DNA of 64,000 nucleotides from Acidaminobacter sp. (GCA_009881125.1 WXFH01000019.1:62001-126000); one strand, 5' to 3'; shown: positions 34,680 to 43,570, counted from the stretch's first letter. Made by a program: numbers and translations. The notes: generated by a model not told the origin, from the letters alone.

Positions 34680-36719
34680 ATGAACCCACTATTAAAAAAG
34701 ATCACCCAGGCGAGAAAATTCAGGACCAAACTTATAGCCCTGGCGCTGGCGGGCGTGCTGACGCTGGGGATGCTGGCAGGATGCGGCCAGACCCAGTCCG
34801 TGACTGAGACTGCGGCCGGCTCTCAGGTTGTGGAAACCGCAGTTGACGGGACGGTGCTCGCCGCCCAGGACACTGCTGCGGCGGTGCTTGCCGCCCAAGG
34901 CTTCGAGTTCGACGAGGAGGATTTTCTGACGACATGGGAGGCGGCCAGTGCGACAAAAGTCGCTCTGAATGGGACCAGCATTACCGTGGAGGGCCTGGGC
35001 GCAGCCGCGGAGGGCAATACGCTGAAGATTACAGCCCCCGGGACCTACGTCCTTTCCGGCACCCTGGATCAGGGTCAAGTGATCGTGAACGTTGGCAGTG
35101 ATGAGGCGGTGCGGCTGGTTTTGAACGGCGTGACCATAACGAACCAGGGGGCGCCGGCGATCCTCATTGAGGAAGCGGACCGGGCTTATATGACCCTGGC
35201 AGAAGGGTCGATCAACACGCTGACCATGGCGGCGTCGACAGCTGCGGAGGCTCAAGGGGCATCAGACACCGCGGTTGAAGAGACAGAAGACTCGGATGAC
35301 GCTGCGGACAGCGTTCCAGATGGCGTTATCTACAGCAAGGGCGACCTGACGCTGAACGGCAGCGGTTCACTGACGGTGAACGGCAGTGCCAAGCACGGCA
35401 TAGTCGGCAGGGACGACCTCAGGATTACAGGCGGCGTCTTTGACATCACGGCAGCGTCAGACGCGGTTCGAGGCAAGGATCTGATCGCGATTCACAGCGG
35501 CGAGTTCAAGATCGTGGCGGGCGCGGATGCCTTTCAGTCCAGTAGTGTGGAGGAGGCTGACAAGGGCTTTATTGTGATCGAGGGCGGCTGTTTCCAAATC
35601 AAGGCGGGGGCCGATGGTCTCCAGGCCGAAACCGCGCTGGTCATTGAAGACGGCGACTTTGACATCGAAAGTGGAGGTGGAAGTGTCAACGCGGTTCAGA
35701 AGGCGTCCCAGGACGGTAAGTCTTGGAATGGTGACCGGCCGGCGGATGGGACGAGGCCGCAGCGCGGGACGCCGCCGACTGGCGTTGCTCCGGTGAGTCC
35801 GGAAGGTGCGTCAGAGGAACCAACTGTAAACAGTTCTGAGACGGTGGCAGACACGGAGGACACCTCCAGTACCAAGGGACTCAAGGCGGGCGCGGCGGTC
35901 GTGATCACCGGCGGAACCTTTGCGGTGGACAGTGCCGATGACGGCTTGCATTCCAACGGCAGCATCGAGATCCAGGCCGGGACCTTCGAGATCGAGTCCG
36001 GCGACGACGGGATCCACGCAGACGTTTCCGTGCTGATCCTAGGCGGCGACGTTGAGGTGCGAAAGAGCTACGAGGGCCTTGAGGCTGCCCAGGTCACGAT
36101 TCGCGGCGGCGACGTCAGCCTTGTCTCGAGTGACGATGGCATCAACACCTCCGGCGAAAAGGGGTTGTCCCTCGAGGGCGGCTTTGTCACCGTCAATGCG
36201 GAAGGCGACGGCATTGACCTCAACGGCAGCGGTTCCATGAGCGGCGGGACATTGCTGGTGCACGGCCCGACGAACAGCGGCAATGGTGCGATGGACTACA
36301 ACGGCGATTTTGTCCAGAGCGGCGGTCTGCTGATTGCGTCGGGCAGCTCTGGGATGGCCCAGGGACCAAGTGCGAGCTCGACTGAGCTTTCTGCTCTGAT
36401 CTTCCTGACGAATCAGACAGCAGGGACGCTGGTCAGGGTGGAGGCTGAGGATGGTACAGTTATTGCGGTTTTCAGGCCGGCGAAGGCCTTCTCGTCGCTG
36501 GTGATAGCATCCCCTGAGTTTGTATCCGGTGAGACTTATCACGCTTATGTCGGCGGGAGCAGCACTGGGGAAGAGGCGGATGGCCTGGTCACAGGCGGAG
36601 AGGTTACAGGTGGAACGGAGGCGGTGAGTTTTGAGATCTCCGGATCGGTGACTCAGGCAGTCCAGGAAGGCGCAAGCGCTGGCGGCATGGGAGGAGGAAT
36701 GAAACGGCCGGGGAATTAG
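34680..36719 (+). CDS. Carbohydrate-binding beta-helix lipoprotein (Cthe_2159/DUF4353-like)
   Basis: This 679-aa lipoprotein has lipobox LAGC (Cys35). After a linker, repeated units of the form I-x-G-G-x-F/V-x-I/V-x-A-x-x-D-G/A-V/L appear from about 200 to 540 (for example ITGGVFDITAASDAVRGKD, IEGGCFQIKAGADGLQAE, ITGGTFAVDSADDGLHSN), which is a right-handed parallel beta-helix with Asp-rich, probably calcium-binding, turns. A Pro/Gly/Thr-rich insert (about 345-395) breaks the helix. Cthe_2159 relatives bind acidic polysaccharides. The C-terminus is Gly-rich (GGMGGGMKRPGN). RBS GAAAGGA precedes ATG 34680. It is the third gene of the VTC operon. Confidence 0.87.
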   Translation: MNPLLKKITQARKFRTKLIALALAGVLTLGMLAGCGQTQSVTETAAGSQVVETAVDGTVLAAQDTAAAVLAAQGFEFDEEDFLTTWEAASATKVALNGTSITVEGLGAAAEGNTLKITAPGTYVLSGTLDQGQVIVNVGSDEAVRLVLNGVTITNQGAPAILIEEADRAYMTLAEGSINTLTMAASTAAEAQGASDTAVEETEDSDDAADSVPDGVIYSKGDLTLNGSGSLTVNGSAKHGIVGRDDLRITGGVFDITAASDAVRGKDLIAIHSGEFKIVAGADAFQSSSVEEADKGFIVIEGGCFQIKAGADGLQAETALVIEDGDFDIESGGGSVNAVQKASQDGKSWNGDRPADGTRPQRGTPPTGVAPVSPEGASEEPTVNSSETVADTEDTSSTKGLKAGAAVVITGGTFAVDSADDGLHSNGSIEIQAGTFEIESGDDGIHADVSVLILGGDVEVRKSYEGLEAAQVTIRGGDVSLVSSDDGINTSGEKGLSLEGGFVTVNAEGDGIDLNGSGSMSGGTLLVHGPTNSGNGAMDYNGDFVQSGGLLIASGSSGMAQGPSASSTELSALIFLTNQTAGTLVRVEAEDGTVIAVFRPAKAFSSLVIASPEFVSGETYHAYVGGSSTGEEADGLVTGGEVTGGTEAVSFEISGSVTQAVQEGASAGGMGGGMKRPGN

Positions 36720-36726
36720 GCGGGCA

Positions 36727-36775
36727 GAGCTCGGGACCAGGTTCAAAGTTTAAATTTGAACCTGGTCCCGAGCTC
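36727..36775. repeat. Perfect 21-bp inverted repeat after the beta-helix gene
   Basis: GAGCTCGGGACCAGG... (36727-36747) and its exact complement (36755-36775) are separated by 7 bases. There is no T-run, so it is a repeat-type hairpin rather than a classic terminator, though it may stop or protect the transcript. Confidence 0.88.
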
Positions 36776-36780
36776 GTCAT

Positions 36781-36870
36781 GTGGGTGTCTGACACCAACC
36801 TGGAGTGAGTGCCTGTCACCAAGTTAAGTTTGGTGACAGGCACTCAATTAAATTTGGTACCAGAGCTTGT
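36781..36870. repeat. Intergenic repeat family C, copy 1
   Basis: GGGTGTCTGACACC is followed by a long palindrome (36806-36846) with arms TGAGTGCCTGTCACCAA / TTTGGTGACAGGCACTCA, then AATTTGGTACCAGAGCTTG. The last string recurs at 44940-44957 and 51199-51219. Confidence 0.82.
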
Positions 36871-36916
36871 CGGCGAACGTATTGCAATTAGTGGATTTTG
36901 AAATAAACTTCCAACA

Positions 36917-36944
36917 AAAAAGCGCCCGCGAAGGGCGCTTTCCT
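36917..36944 (-). terminator. Terminator of the ferredoxin gene
   Basis: On the minus strand AAAGCGCCC / GGGCGCTTTTTT with a short TTCGC loop follows the ferredoxin stop. Confidence 0.85.
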
Positions 36945-36973
36945 TTTATGAAGTTCTTTCAAAATATCTCATC

Positions 36974-37240
36974 CTACTCCACCTTAAACGACACATCCCC
37001 TTTGGGGATGACCTGGCAGGCGAGTCTGACGCCATCCTCCAGTTCTTTTTTCTTTAACTGCTTCTCTTCCTCTTTAGTAGGCTTATTGACCTCTCCGGAC
37101 AGGATCTTCACCGTGCATTTTCCGCACTTGCCCTTCCCGCCGCATGAATCCGGAATGTCGAGTCCCATCTTTTGGGATAGCGACAACAAATCCTTTTCCT
37201 TATCGTCTTTATACTTGAGCACACAGCTGAGCTTACTCAT
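36974..37240 (-). CDS. [2Fe-2S] ferredoxin
   Basis: This 88-aa plant/adrenodoxin-superfamily ferredoxin has cysteines Cys33, Cys39, Cys42 and Cys75 in DSCGGKGKCGKC...LAC, the C-x5-C-x2-C-x(n)-C pattern of [2Fe-2S] clusters. A Lys/Glu-rich helix (about 53-68) lies between. It is a soluble electron carrier; the partner is not evident, and neighbours are unrelated. AAAGGGGCG precedes ATG 37240. Confidence 0.92.
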   Translation of the reverse strand: MSKLSCVLKYKDDKEKDLLSLSQKMGLDIPDSCGGKGKCGKCTVKILSGEVNKPTKEEEKQLKKKELEDGVRLACQVIPKGDVSFKVE

Positions 37241-37320
37241 GATGAAACGCCCCTTTCACTGACTTATAGATTACACAATCCTCTTTTACCCGTTTGGATC
37301 CTTTGTTAATCTACTATTCG

Positions 37321-37349
37321 TTGACAGCCATCTGGGTCTGTGCTATGGT
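37321..37349 (+). promoter_or_regulatory. SigA-type promoter of queT
   Basis: TTGACA, a 17-bp spacer, then TATGGT leaves only about 20 bases of leader, so no preQ1 riboswitch is present. Confidence 0.75.
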
Positions 37350-37377
37350 CATATGAGTAAAAAAAGAGGTGATTAAA

Positions 37378-37866
37378 ATGAAAAAAAGAAGTATGGCCCG
37401 TAAGATCGTTGTGACAGGTATTGTCGCGGCTTTATACGCGGCTTTGACCATAGGTCTGGCGCCAATCAGCTACGGCGGCGTACAGTTCAGAATTTCGGAA
37501 GTCATGACGCTGCTGGCGTTTGTCAACCCTATGTACATTGGTGGTCTGACCCTGGGGTGCTTCCTCGCTAACCTGGCAAGTCCTCTGGGCATCGTCGACG
37601 TGATCTTCGGGACGCTGGCGACCTTCCTCAGCGTATTCATGATGTCGAAGACACACAATATATTCACCGCGTCCCTTTGGCCGGTGCTGTTTAATGGCGT
37701 CATCATCGGCATAGAGCTCTGGCTGGTCTTTAAGCTACCGCTGTTTCTTACCATGCTGCAGGTAGCCTTTGGAGAATTCGTCGTCGTATCCATCCTGGGC
37801 GTGCTGGTATTCCGGTATGGGATTCTCTACAATACGCGGCTGATGGACATGCTCAACCAAAGGTAA
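37378..37866 (+). CDS. queT: Queuosine precursor ECF transporter S-component QueT
   Basis: The start is ATG 37378 after AAAGAGGTGA, giving 162 aa with about five or six helices. GVQFRISEVMTLLAFVNPMYIGGLTLGCFLANLASPLGIVDVIFGTLATFLSV (about 32-84) is characteristic of the QueT family. It should import preQ1/preQ0 or queuine using the common ECF module. It is transcribed alone. Confidence 0.9.
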   Translation: MKKRSMARKIVVTGIVAALYAALTIGLAPISYGGVQFRISEVMTLLAFVNPMYIGGLTLGCFLANLASPLGIVDVIFGTLATFLSVFMMSKTHNIFTASLWPVLFNGVIIGIELWLVFKLPLFLTMLQVAFGEFVVVSILGVLVFRYGILYNTRLMDMLNQR

Positions 37867-37914
37867 ATGTGGCCAACCTGACGCAGACGAAAAAAGCTGA
37901 AAAAGACCTGACTA

Positions 37915-37943
37915 TTGACGGGCAGGTTTCCTAATGTTATAGT
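37915..37943 (+). promoter_or_regulatory. Promoter of the FMN riboswitch-ribU unit
   Basis: TTGACG, 17 bp, TATAGT lies about 20 bases before the aptamer. Confidence 0.78.
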
Positions 37944-37963
37944 CATATTGAACTTAATACAAA

Positions 37964-38072
37964 CATCTTCAGGGCAGGGTGCAAGTCCCTACCGGCGGTA
38001 TAGCCCGCGAGCCGAAAGGTTGATCCAGTTGAATTCTGGAGCCGACAGTTAAAGTCTGGATGAAAGAAGAGT
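37964..38072 (+). ncRNA. FMN riboswitch (RFN element)
   Basis: Conserved RFN blocks are present in order: TCAGGGCAGGGTGCAAGTCC, CCCTACCGGCGGT, AGCCCGCGAGC, the variable arm, GATCCAGTTGAATTCTGG, GAGCCGACAGTTAAAGTC and TGGATG. It governs ribU. Confidence 0.95.
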
Positions 38073-38087
38073 TTTCTTTGTTTTTTG

Positions 38088-38120
38088 ACCCCTGGAGTTT
38101 TTTGCTGCCGGGGGTTTTAT
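38088..38120 (+). terminator. FMN riboswitch terminator
   Basis: ACCCCTGG / CCGGGGGT (one G-U pair) followed by TTTTAT ends the leader before ribU. Confidence 0.75.
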
Positions 38121-38262
38121 ATTGCCCCAAAACGCAGTGTCCAAGGCTGAGGCGCGGAGAAACAGCTAACGCCCACCCTACAGCCATGCGCCACTTGCCA
38201 TGCAGCACCCGTTGCCATCCCAACTGCCGTCATCCCACTACTTTATTCAGGAGGTCTCCACC

Positions 38263-38862
38263 ATGAATCTCAGAAAATCCATCACCATTGCCCTCATGGG
38301 CGTCTTGTCCTTCATTATTATGTTCCTCGAATTCCCGCTCCCTATCTTTCCGGAATTTTTGAAAATTGACCTCTCCGACATCCCGGGCATCATTGTGGGC
38401 TTCGCTTTCGGACCGCTTTCAGGCGTCGCCGTCGAGCTTGTCAAGAACATTCTCCACCTCATGAGAACCACGACCGGCGGTGTCGGCGAGCTGGCCAACT
38501 TTATAGTGGGCTCTGCCTTCATCATCCCGGCGGCGCTGATCTACAGAAAGCGCCAAACCGTGCCGGCCATGATCACCGGCTTTGTCCTCGGAACTATCGG
38601 CATGGCGCTCGTTGGCGCCATAGCCAACTACTACATCCTGATTCCTTTCTACCAGAACTTCATGCCCCTCGACGCCATCATAGGTATGGCGGCCGCTGTC
38701 AACGCCCTGGTCGTCGACCTGAAGACCTACATTCTCTATGTGGTCATTCCTTTTAACGTGATCAAAGGTGTTGCCATCAGCATCCTGACCGCTTTGGTTT
38801 ATAAACGCGTCTCTTCAGTTGTGCTGAAAAATATCTCCAACCAAAAATGGGCCAGCAGGTAG
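38263..38862 (+). CDS. ribU: Riboflavin ECF transporter S-component RibU
   Basis: The start is ATG 38263 behind CAGGAGG, giving 199 aa with six helices. Family segments include FLEFPLPIFPEFLKIDLSDIPGIIVGFAFGPLSGVAVELVKNILHLM (about 22-68) and TTGGVGELANFIVGSAFIIPA. It imports riboflavin with the shared ECF module. The FMN riboswitch upstream confirms the substrate. The 141 bases between the leader terminator and the start hold no further element that I can see. Confidence 0.95.
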   Translation: MNLRKSITIALMGVLSFIIMFLEFPLPIFPEFLKIDLSDIPGIIVGFAFGPLSGVAVELVKNILHLMRTTTGGVGELANFIVGSAFIIPAALIYRKRQTVPAMITGFVLGTIGMALVGAIANYYILIPFYQNFMPLDAIIGMAAAVNALVVDLKTYILYVVIPFNVIKGVAISILTALVYKRVSSVVLKNISNQKWASR

Positions 38863-38870
38863 TCCCCCAG

Positions 38871-40112
38871 ATGACGCTGACTTATGACTGGATCGTCATA
38901 GGCGCGGGCGCCGCGGGTTTGTTCGCGGCCGCTCGTGCTGCTGACGCGGCAGGACCTCCATCCGTACTGGTTCTGGAACGCGGGACGCGCGCGGGACGGA
39001 AAGTGCTGATTTCGGGCGCCGGACAGTGCAATTTTACCCATGCCGAGAGCGTGGCCGACATGGTCCGCCACTACGGCGACAAGAAGAATTTCGTAAGACA
39101 TGCCATAGGCAAGCTTGACGCTGAGGCCTTGATCCAATATTTTGATGCGCTTGGACTTCCAAGCGTTGTCCGCCCGGACGGCAAAGTCTTCCCGGCGTCC
39201 TTTGCTGCCGCGGATCTCGTCGAAGCGCTGCTCCAAGAGGCGAAGCGCCGTGGCGTCCGCTTTGAATTCAACCAATTCGTCGAAAAGATTATGCCGATGG
39301 TCGAGGGCGGCTACACAGTCGCCTGCGGGGATCAGACCTACCGCGCCCACAAAGTGCTCTTGGCCTGCGGTGGAAGCTCCTACCCCATGACTGGTTCCGA
39401 CGGCTCAGGACTTCGACTGGCCGCTGATCTTGGACTGGAAACCGTTCCGCAGCGGCCGGCGCTGGCACCTGTCTATCACAATGATCGTGCTTTGCACAAG
39501 CTCGCAGGCGTAGTAATCCCGGGAGCGACGTTTAAATATAGGGATTCGGAAGGCGTCCGTCCGCTAACGGGAGATCTCCTGTTTACCCACACCGGGCTCA
39601 GCGGACCGGGGATTCTCGATGGGTCCCGCTGGATGAAAGCCGGCGGACTCCTGGAACTCAGCTTCACAGCCCTTGACGCCGCTGCCTTCGAGCAAGCCCT
39701 TCTCGATGCGGCTTCAGCTCATGGCACCCGGCAGCTCAGCACCGTGATCCGCGGGCTGGTACTGACCAGATCTTTGTCAGAATTGATCGAGGGTCATTTG
39801 GGTGAAGAAGCGTGCAAGATCACTATGGCAAGTTTATCTAAAGCTATGCGTCAGCAGATGGTGAAGCTGGCCACTGCCTATGAAGTCAGAATAACCGCCA
39901 TGGGTGCCCTGAGAAGTGCCATGGCCACAGCTGGCGGGGTATCTACCCGGGAAGTGGTGGGCCGCACCATGATGGCCAAGCAGCTGCCCGGCCTCTATTT
40001 GGCAGGCGAAATTCTGGATGTGGACGGCGATACCGGCGGCTATAACCTTCACTGGGCGTTTGCCTCGGCAGCCCTCGCCGCAGCCTCGGGGAATGACACT
40101 GTTGTAAAATGA
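38871..40112 (+). CDS. BaiN/HI0933-like FAD-dependent oxidoreductase
   Basis: This protein of about 413 aa starts at ATG 38871 (AGCAGGTAG upstream); an ATG at 38847 would overlap ribU. An N-terminal dinucleotide-binding motif WIVIGAGAAGLFAAARAA, the family segment GRKVLISGAGQCNFTH, a middle VLLACGGSSYPMTGSDGSG and the C-terminal GLYLAGEILDVDGDTGGYNLHWAFASG-type FAD site are present. Related proteins include BaiN, which reduces bile-acid double bonds, and others of unknown substrate. It may be co-transcribed with ribU, which would supply its flavin. A terminator follows. Confidence 0.9.
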   Translation: MTLTYDWIVIGAGAAGLFAAARAADAAGPPSVLVLERGTRAGRKVLISGAGQCNFTHAESVADMVRHYGDKKNFVRHAIGKLDAEALIQYFDALGLPSVVRPDGKVFPASFAAADLVEALLQEAKRRGVRFEFNQFVEKIMPMVEGGYTVACGDQTYRAHKVLLACGGSSYPMTGSDGSGLRLAADLGLETVPQRPALAPVYHNDRALHKLAGVVIPGATFKYRDSEGVRPLTGDLLFTHTGLSGPGILDGSRWMKAGGLLELSFTALDAAAFEQALLDAASAHGTRQLSTVIRGLVLTRSLSELIEGHLGEEACKITMASLSKAMRQQMVKLATAYEVRITAMGALRSAMATAGGVSTREVVGRTMMAKQLPGLYLAGEILDVDGDTGGYNLHWAFASAALAAASGNDTVVK

Positions 40113-40124
40113 ATACAACCCTAT

Positions 40125-40178
40125 GCGCTTCAGCATTTCCTCAAGGTTAAGAGGGGGTGCTGGAGCGCTTTGTTTTTT
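40125..40178 (+). terminator. Terminator after the BaiN-like gene
   Basis: GCGCTTCAGCA / TGCTGGAGCGC (one G-U pair) is followed by TTTGTTTTTT. Confidence 0.82.
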
Positions 40179-40288
40179 CAACGTGTTCACAGAGGGGGCC
40201 TCTTCGCGGGGGGTGTCTCTGAGTTTTCTGTCTATGAAATAGTTACAAACGAAAACTCATGCCAATCGTTAAAATATTGCTTAATCAA

Positions 40289-40317
40289 TTGACAATGTCT
40301 ATCAACTGGAGTAAAAT
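40289..40317 (+). promoter_or_regulatory. feoAB promoter
   Basis: TTGACA, a 17-bp spacer, TAAAAT. Confidence 0.78.
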
Positions 40318-40325
40318 GATATTGC

Positions 40326-40347
40326 AAATGAGAATTGTTATCAAAAT
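40326..40347 (+). promoter_or_regulatory. Fur-box-like operator for feoAB
   Basis: AATGAGAATTGTTATCA lies at the expected transcription start, just downstream of the -10 element. It resembles the Fur consensus GATAATGATTATCATTATC, so iron repression is likely. Confidence 0.7.
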
Positions 40348-40402
40348 GAAGCTTTTGGTGGATTTGCTTATATTTTACATAGGTTGTGCAAGGGGGTAGT
40401 AA

Positions 40403-40636
40403 TTGTTTATGTCACTCATTGAGGCAAAAAAAGGACAATGCGTTATACTCGAGAATATTGAATATGGACATAAGGTCAAGAAAAAACTTCAGGATATGGG
40501 TCTGACTCCTGGTGTTCGGCTCTGTGTGGTCTCCTCAGGTCTATTTGGACCAATGATCGTCGACGTCCGTGGATCCAGGGTTGCTCTCGGCCGCGGCATT
40601 TTAGGAAAAATCACAGTTAGAAACGCGGAGGCATAA
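40403..40636 (+). CDS. feoA: Ferrous iron transport protein FeoA
   Basis: This 77-aa SH3-like domain protein has LQDMGLTPGVRLCVVSSGLFGPMIVDVRGSRVALGRG, the usual FeoA core. The start may be TTG 40403 (six bases after GGGGG) or ATG 40409. It interacts with or regulates FeoB and sits 3 bases before feoB, downstream of a Fur-type operator. Confidence 0.93.
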   Translation: MFMSLIEAKKGQCVILENIEYGHKVKKKLQDMGLTPGVRLCVVSSGLFGPMIVDVRGSRVALGRGILGKITVRNAEA

Positions 40637-40639
40637 TTC

Positions 40640-42619
40640 ATGGATATTTTTAAAATCGCTTTGGCGGGCAACCCCAACAGCGGAAAGACAACGCTATTCA
40701 ACGCGCTGACCGGGAGCAACCACTATGTGGGCAACTGGGCGGGCGTCACAGTGGAAAAGCGCGAAGGGCGCATGCAGCACGCGGAGCATATTATGGACAT
40801 TGTGGATCTGCCCGGCATTTACAGTCTTTCGCCCTACACCCTTGAAGAAAAAATATCGCGTGATTACATTCAAAATGAAAATCCGGATGTCGTGCTCAAC
40901 ATCATTGACGCGACTGCCCTGGAGCGCAATCTGTACCTGACCCTCCAGCTGATCGAGCTGGGCAGGCCGGTGGTGGTGGCGCTGAATATGATGGACGAGG
41001 CGGAGAAGAAAAATATTCAGCTTGACCTCGAGGGACTATCGGCAGCTCTTGGCGTGCCGGTGGTGCCAATAGTTGCCCTGCGAAAACGCGGCCTGCCGGA
41101 ATTGCTGGAGACCGTGGTCACTGCCCATCACGCGAAGGCTGCATATAAACCTCGCCGGTTCAACTACGGCGAAGAGGTCGAGGCTTTCGTCAGGGAAGTC
41201 GAGCTGAAGCTTCCCAAGTCTCTGAAGGCTGATCACGACCCGCGCTGGATTGCCCTTAAGCTGTTCGAGCACGACATTGAAGTGCAGAAGCTCGTCAGCC
41301 CGCTCAAGTTCGACAGCGGCCACGACAGCCCCGACCGCATGGCGGACCTGCGCTACAGGGTGATTGGAGAAATGATCAGCGGCACGGCGTCCCTCGAGGC
41401 GATTGCTTTTGATCCGCTGACGGACCGGATTGACAGAGTGCTTCTCAATCCTTTCCTGGGCCTTCCAATCTTTGGCCTCGTCATGTGGCTCATGTTCTAT
41501 TTGACGTTTAATCTGGGCGGCGTGTTCGCTGATTTGATTGACGTGTTCTTCGCGGTGCACCTCTCGTCCTGGGTGACTGCCGGGCTTGAATTCCTGCAGG
41601 TGGCGCCATGGCTGGTGTCCCTGGTCGTCGACGGCGTCATAGGCGGCGTGGGCGGCGTGCTTACCTTCGTTCCGAATATCGCCATTGTCTTCGTGATGAT
41701 CTCATTGCTGGAAGACACAGGGTACATGGCCCGCGCAGCTTATCTGATGGACCACTGGATGACCAAGGTGGGCCTCAACGGCAAAACCTTTATCCCGATG
41801 GTCTTGGGCTTCGGCTGCAACGTGCCGGCCATCATGGGCACGCGCACCATTGAGAATGAAAATGACCGTCTGATCGCGATCCTGATCAACCCGTTCATGT
41901 CCTGCGGCGCGCGGTTCCCGGTTTACGTCCTGTTTGCGTCGGTGTTCTTCCCGGGCAACGAGACCGCGGTAACCTTCTCTCTCTACATTTTGGGTATTTT
42001 GATGGCCATGGCTTTCGCCATGATCTTCAGAAAGACGCTGTTCAAGGGTGAGCAAAGTCCGTTTATTATGGAGCTGCCGCCGTACCGTTTCCCTAAGCCG
42101 GGGGATCTTGGCATTCACGTCTGGGAAAAGGTACGGGGTTACCTGATCAAAGCGGGTACGGTCATCTTTGGCGCCAGCGTGGTGCTATGGTTCGTTCTCA
42201 ACTTCAACTTCACCGGCCAGGTTCCGATTACGGAGAGCTTTGGCGCGACCATCGGCCATTTTATTGCACCGTTCTTTGGCCCGCTGGGCTTTGGGACTTG
42301 GCAAAATGCGCTGTCCCTGGTTTCGGGCATCATTGCGAAGGAGATTGTTGTGGCCAATACGGCCATTTTGTATGGCTTGTCAGATACGGCTGGCGCGGCA
42401 GAGTTTGGGCCAGTGCTGTCTCAGGCGTTTACACAAGTATCGGCATACGCCTTCATGGTCTTTGTGCTGCTTTATACGCCTTGTGTAGGCGTTATTGGCG
42501 TCATCAAGCGCGAGACGAACTCCTGGAAGTGGACGGGGTTCTCGGTCCTTTATCAGCTGGTCGTGGCCTGGGTTATGGCCTTTATCGTTTATCAGGTTGG
42601 AATGCTGATCTTTGGGTAG
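40640..42619 (+). CDS. feoB: Ferrous iron transporter FeoB
   Basis: This 659-aa protein has an N-terminal G domain with GNPNSGKTTLFNALTG (about 10-25), WAGVTVEKREG, DLPGIYSLSPYT and NMMD, a helical GDI-like spacer, then a membrane domain from about 275. The membrane part has two Gate segments, including GFGCNVPAIMGTRT and NPFMSCGARFPVY, with conserved cysteines on the Fe2+ path. It is shorter than E. coli FeoB (773 aa). It imports Fe(II), the main iron form for anaerobes. Confidence 0.96.
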   Translation: MDIFKIALAGNPNSGKTTLFNALTGSNHYVGNWAGVTVEKREGRMQHAEHIMDIVDLPGIYSLSPYTLEEKISRDYIQNENPDVVLNIIDATALERNLYLTLQLIELGRPVVVALNMMDEAEKKNIQLDLEGLSAALGVPVVPIVALRKRGLPELLETVVTAHHAKAAYKPRRFNYGEEVEAFVREVELKLPKSLKADHDPRWIALKLFEHDIEVQKLVSPLKFDSGHDSPDRMADLRYRVIGEMISGTASLEAIAFDPLTDRIDRVLLNPFLGLPIFGLVMWLMFYLTFNLGGVFADLIDVFFAVHLSSWVTAGLEFLQVAPWLVSLVVDGVIGGVGGVLTFVPNIAIVFVMISLLEDTGYMARAAYLMDHWMTKVGLNGKTFIPMVLGFGCNVPAIMGTRTIENENDRLIAILINPFMSCGARFPVYVLFASVFFPGNETAVTFSLYILGILMAMAFAMIFRKTLFKGEQSPFIMELPPYRFPKPGDLGIHVWEKVRGYLIKAGTVIFGASVVLWFVLNFNFTGQVPITESFGATIGHFIAPFFGPLGFGTWQNALSLVSGIIAKEIVVANTAILYGLSDTAGAAEFGPVLSQAFTQVSAYAFMVFVLLYTPCVGVIGVIKRETNSWKWTGFSVLYQLVVAWVMAFIVYQVGMLIFG

Positions 42620-42704
42620 AACGTTTGGTTTTGCGCAGCCCTGTGCTGCAAACGCAGTTTAACCGGCGCGAAGTGGCTGGTTTTTAGGGAAGGAGAGGGT
42701 TCGT

Positions 42705-42887
42705 TTGGGTGGTGTTTCAACCTTTATTATTGCAGCTTTGATCATTGGGCCGGGTCTGTTCTTTTTGGTCCGGGCGATCAAGCGTGAGGCTGTGGACGGC
42801 AAGTGCGCCGGCTGCTCGCATAAAGACGGCTGCGGGACCTGCGCCAGCAGTTCTATAGTGAATTTTAAGAGTCCTGACAGTAAATAA
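42705..42887 (+). CDS. FeoB-associated Cys-rich membrane protein
   Basis: This 60-aa protein starts with TTG 42705 after AAGGAGAGG. It has one N-terminal helix (about 5-23) and a cysteine cluster CAGCSHKDGCGTC (about 34-46). Short proteins of this kind often follow feoB in Firmicutes and are thought to assist iron transport. A terminator comes directly after. Confidence 0.85.
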   Translation: MGGVSTFIIAALIIGPGLFFLVRAIKREAVDGKCAGCSHKDGCGTCASSSIVNFKSPDSK

Positions 42888-42914
42888 GGGTTAGGGTTTA
42901 TCCGCTTACAAATA

Positions 42915-42944
42915 AAAAAGACCACGAGTGTGGTCTTTTTTTAT
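42915..42944. terminator. Bidirectional terminator after the feo operon
   Basis: AAAAAGACCAC / GTGGTCTTTTT with loop GAGT serves feo and the convergent GNAT gene. Confidence 0.92.
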
Positions 42945-42964
42945 TTGAGGTCTTAATGTAACCG

Positions 42965-43489
42965 CTAAAGCTCGGATGGGCGTTCAATGACATAGGAGTG
43001 AACGTCCGCTTCGTAAAAGCGTCTAGGGTCGGTCAGATGCATGCCAATTTTCTCAAGGAACCGTTTTGATGCCCCGTGCTCTGGCCTGGAGGCCGCCACG
43101 ATGCGTTTCAGATCCAGAACCTCAAAGCCGTAGCGGATCAGCGCGGCGCCGACTTCCGCCGCGAAGCCTTGGTTCCAGTAGTTTTTTAGAAAACGCATGC
43201 TCATTTCAATTTCCTTGGAGTGGTCGACGTGCTTGAGACCTGCCCAGCCCACAAAGGCGCCGTTTTCCTTGAGGACGACGACCCAAATGCCAAGACCGGG
43301 GTGCTTTTTGTAGTACTGGCGCTGGCGCTTGACTGCCTTTTCGCAGTCTGAAAAACTGACATCTAAGCCAGAGTAGGAGATGGCATGGCTCATGACTTCC
43401 GGATCGTTTTCGAGCACAAAGAGCTCTTCGGCATCTTCCTCGATGAATTCCCTAAGCAACAATCTTTCGGTTTCCAAGATCCTTTGCAT
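42965..43489 (-). CDS. GNAT family N-acetyltransferase (RimJ/RimL-like)
   Basis: The start is ATG 43489, preceded by AGGAGGGCG, giving 174 aa. It begins with ILETERLLLREFIEEDAEELF, the typical RimJ/RimL opening, and has WVVVLKENGAFVGWAGLKHVDHS, then MSMRFLKNYWNQGFAAEVGAALIRYGFEVLDLKRIVAASRPEHGASKRFLEKIGM containing the acetyl-CoA loop. It acetylates an amino group on an unknown substrate (ribosomal protein, small molecule or toxin). Confidence 0.9.
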   Translation of the reverse strand: MQRILETERLLLREFIEEDAEELFVLENDPEVMSHAISYSGLDVSFSDCEKAVKRQRQYYKKHPGLGIWVVVLKENGAFVGWAGLKHVDHSKEIEMSMRFLKNYWNQGFAAEVGAALIRYGFEVLDLKRIVAASRPEHGASKRFLEKIGMHLTDPRRFYEADVHSYVIERPSEL

Positions 43490-43570
43490 GGTCGCCCTCC
43501 TCTCCATCAGATAAGTTCACTCGCGTTACACTTTTACCCAAACTTGGCGTGGGATAACGCGGGATTTTAA

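Noticed and set aside
36867..37262. 131-codon plus-strand frame
   Set aside because: It is antisense to the ferredoxin gene, whose four cluster cysteines and ribosome site are clear.
37350..37377. preQ1 riboswitch before queT
   Set aside because: The promoter is too close to the start to leave room for an aptamer.
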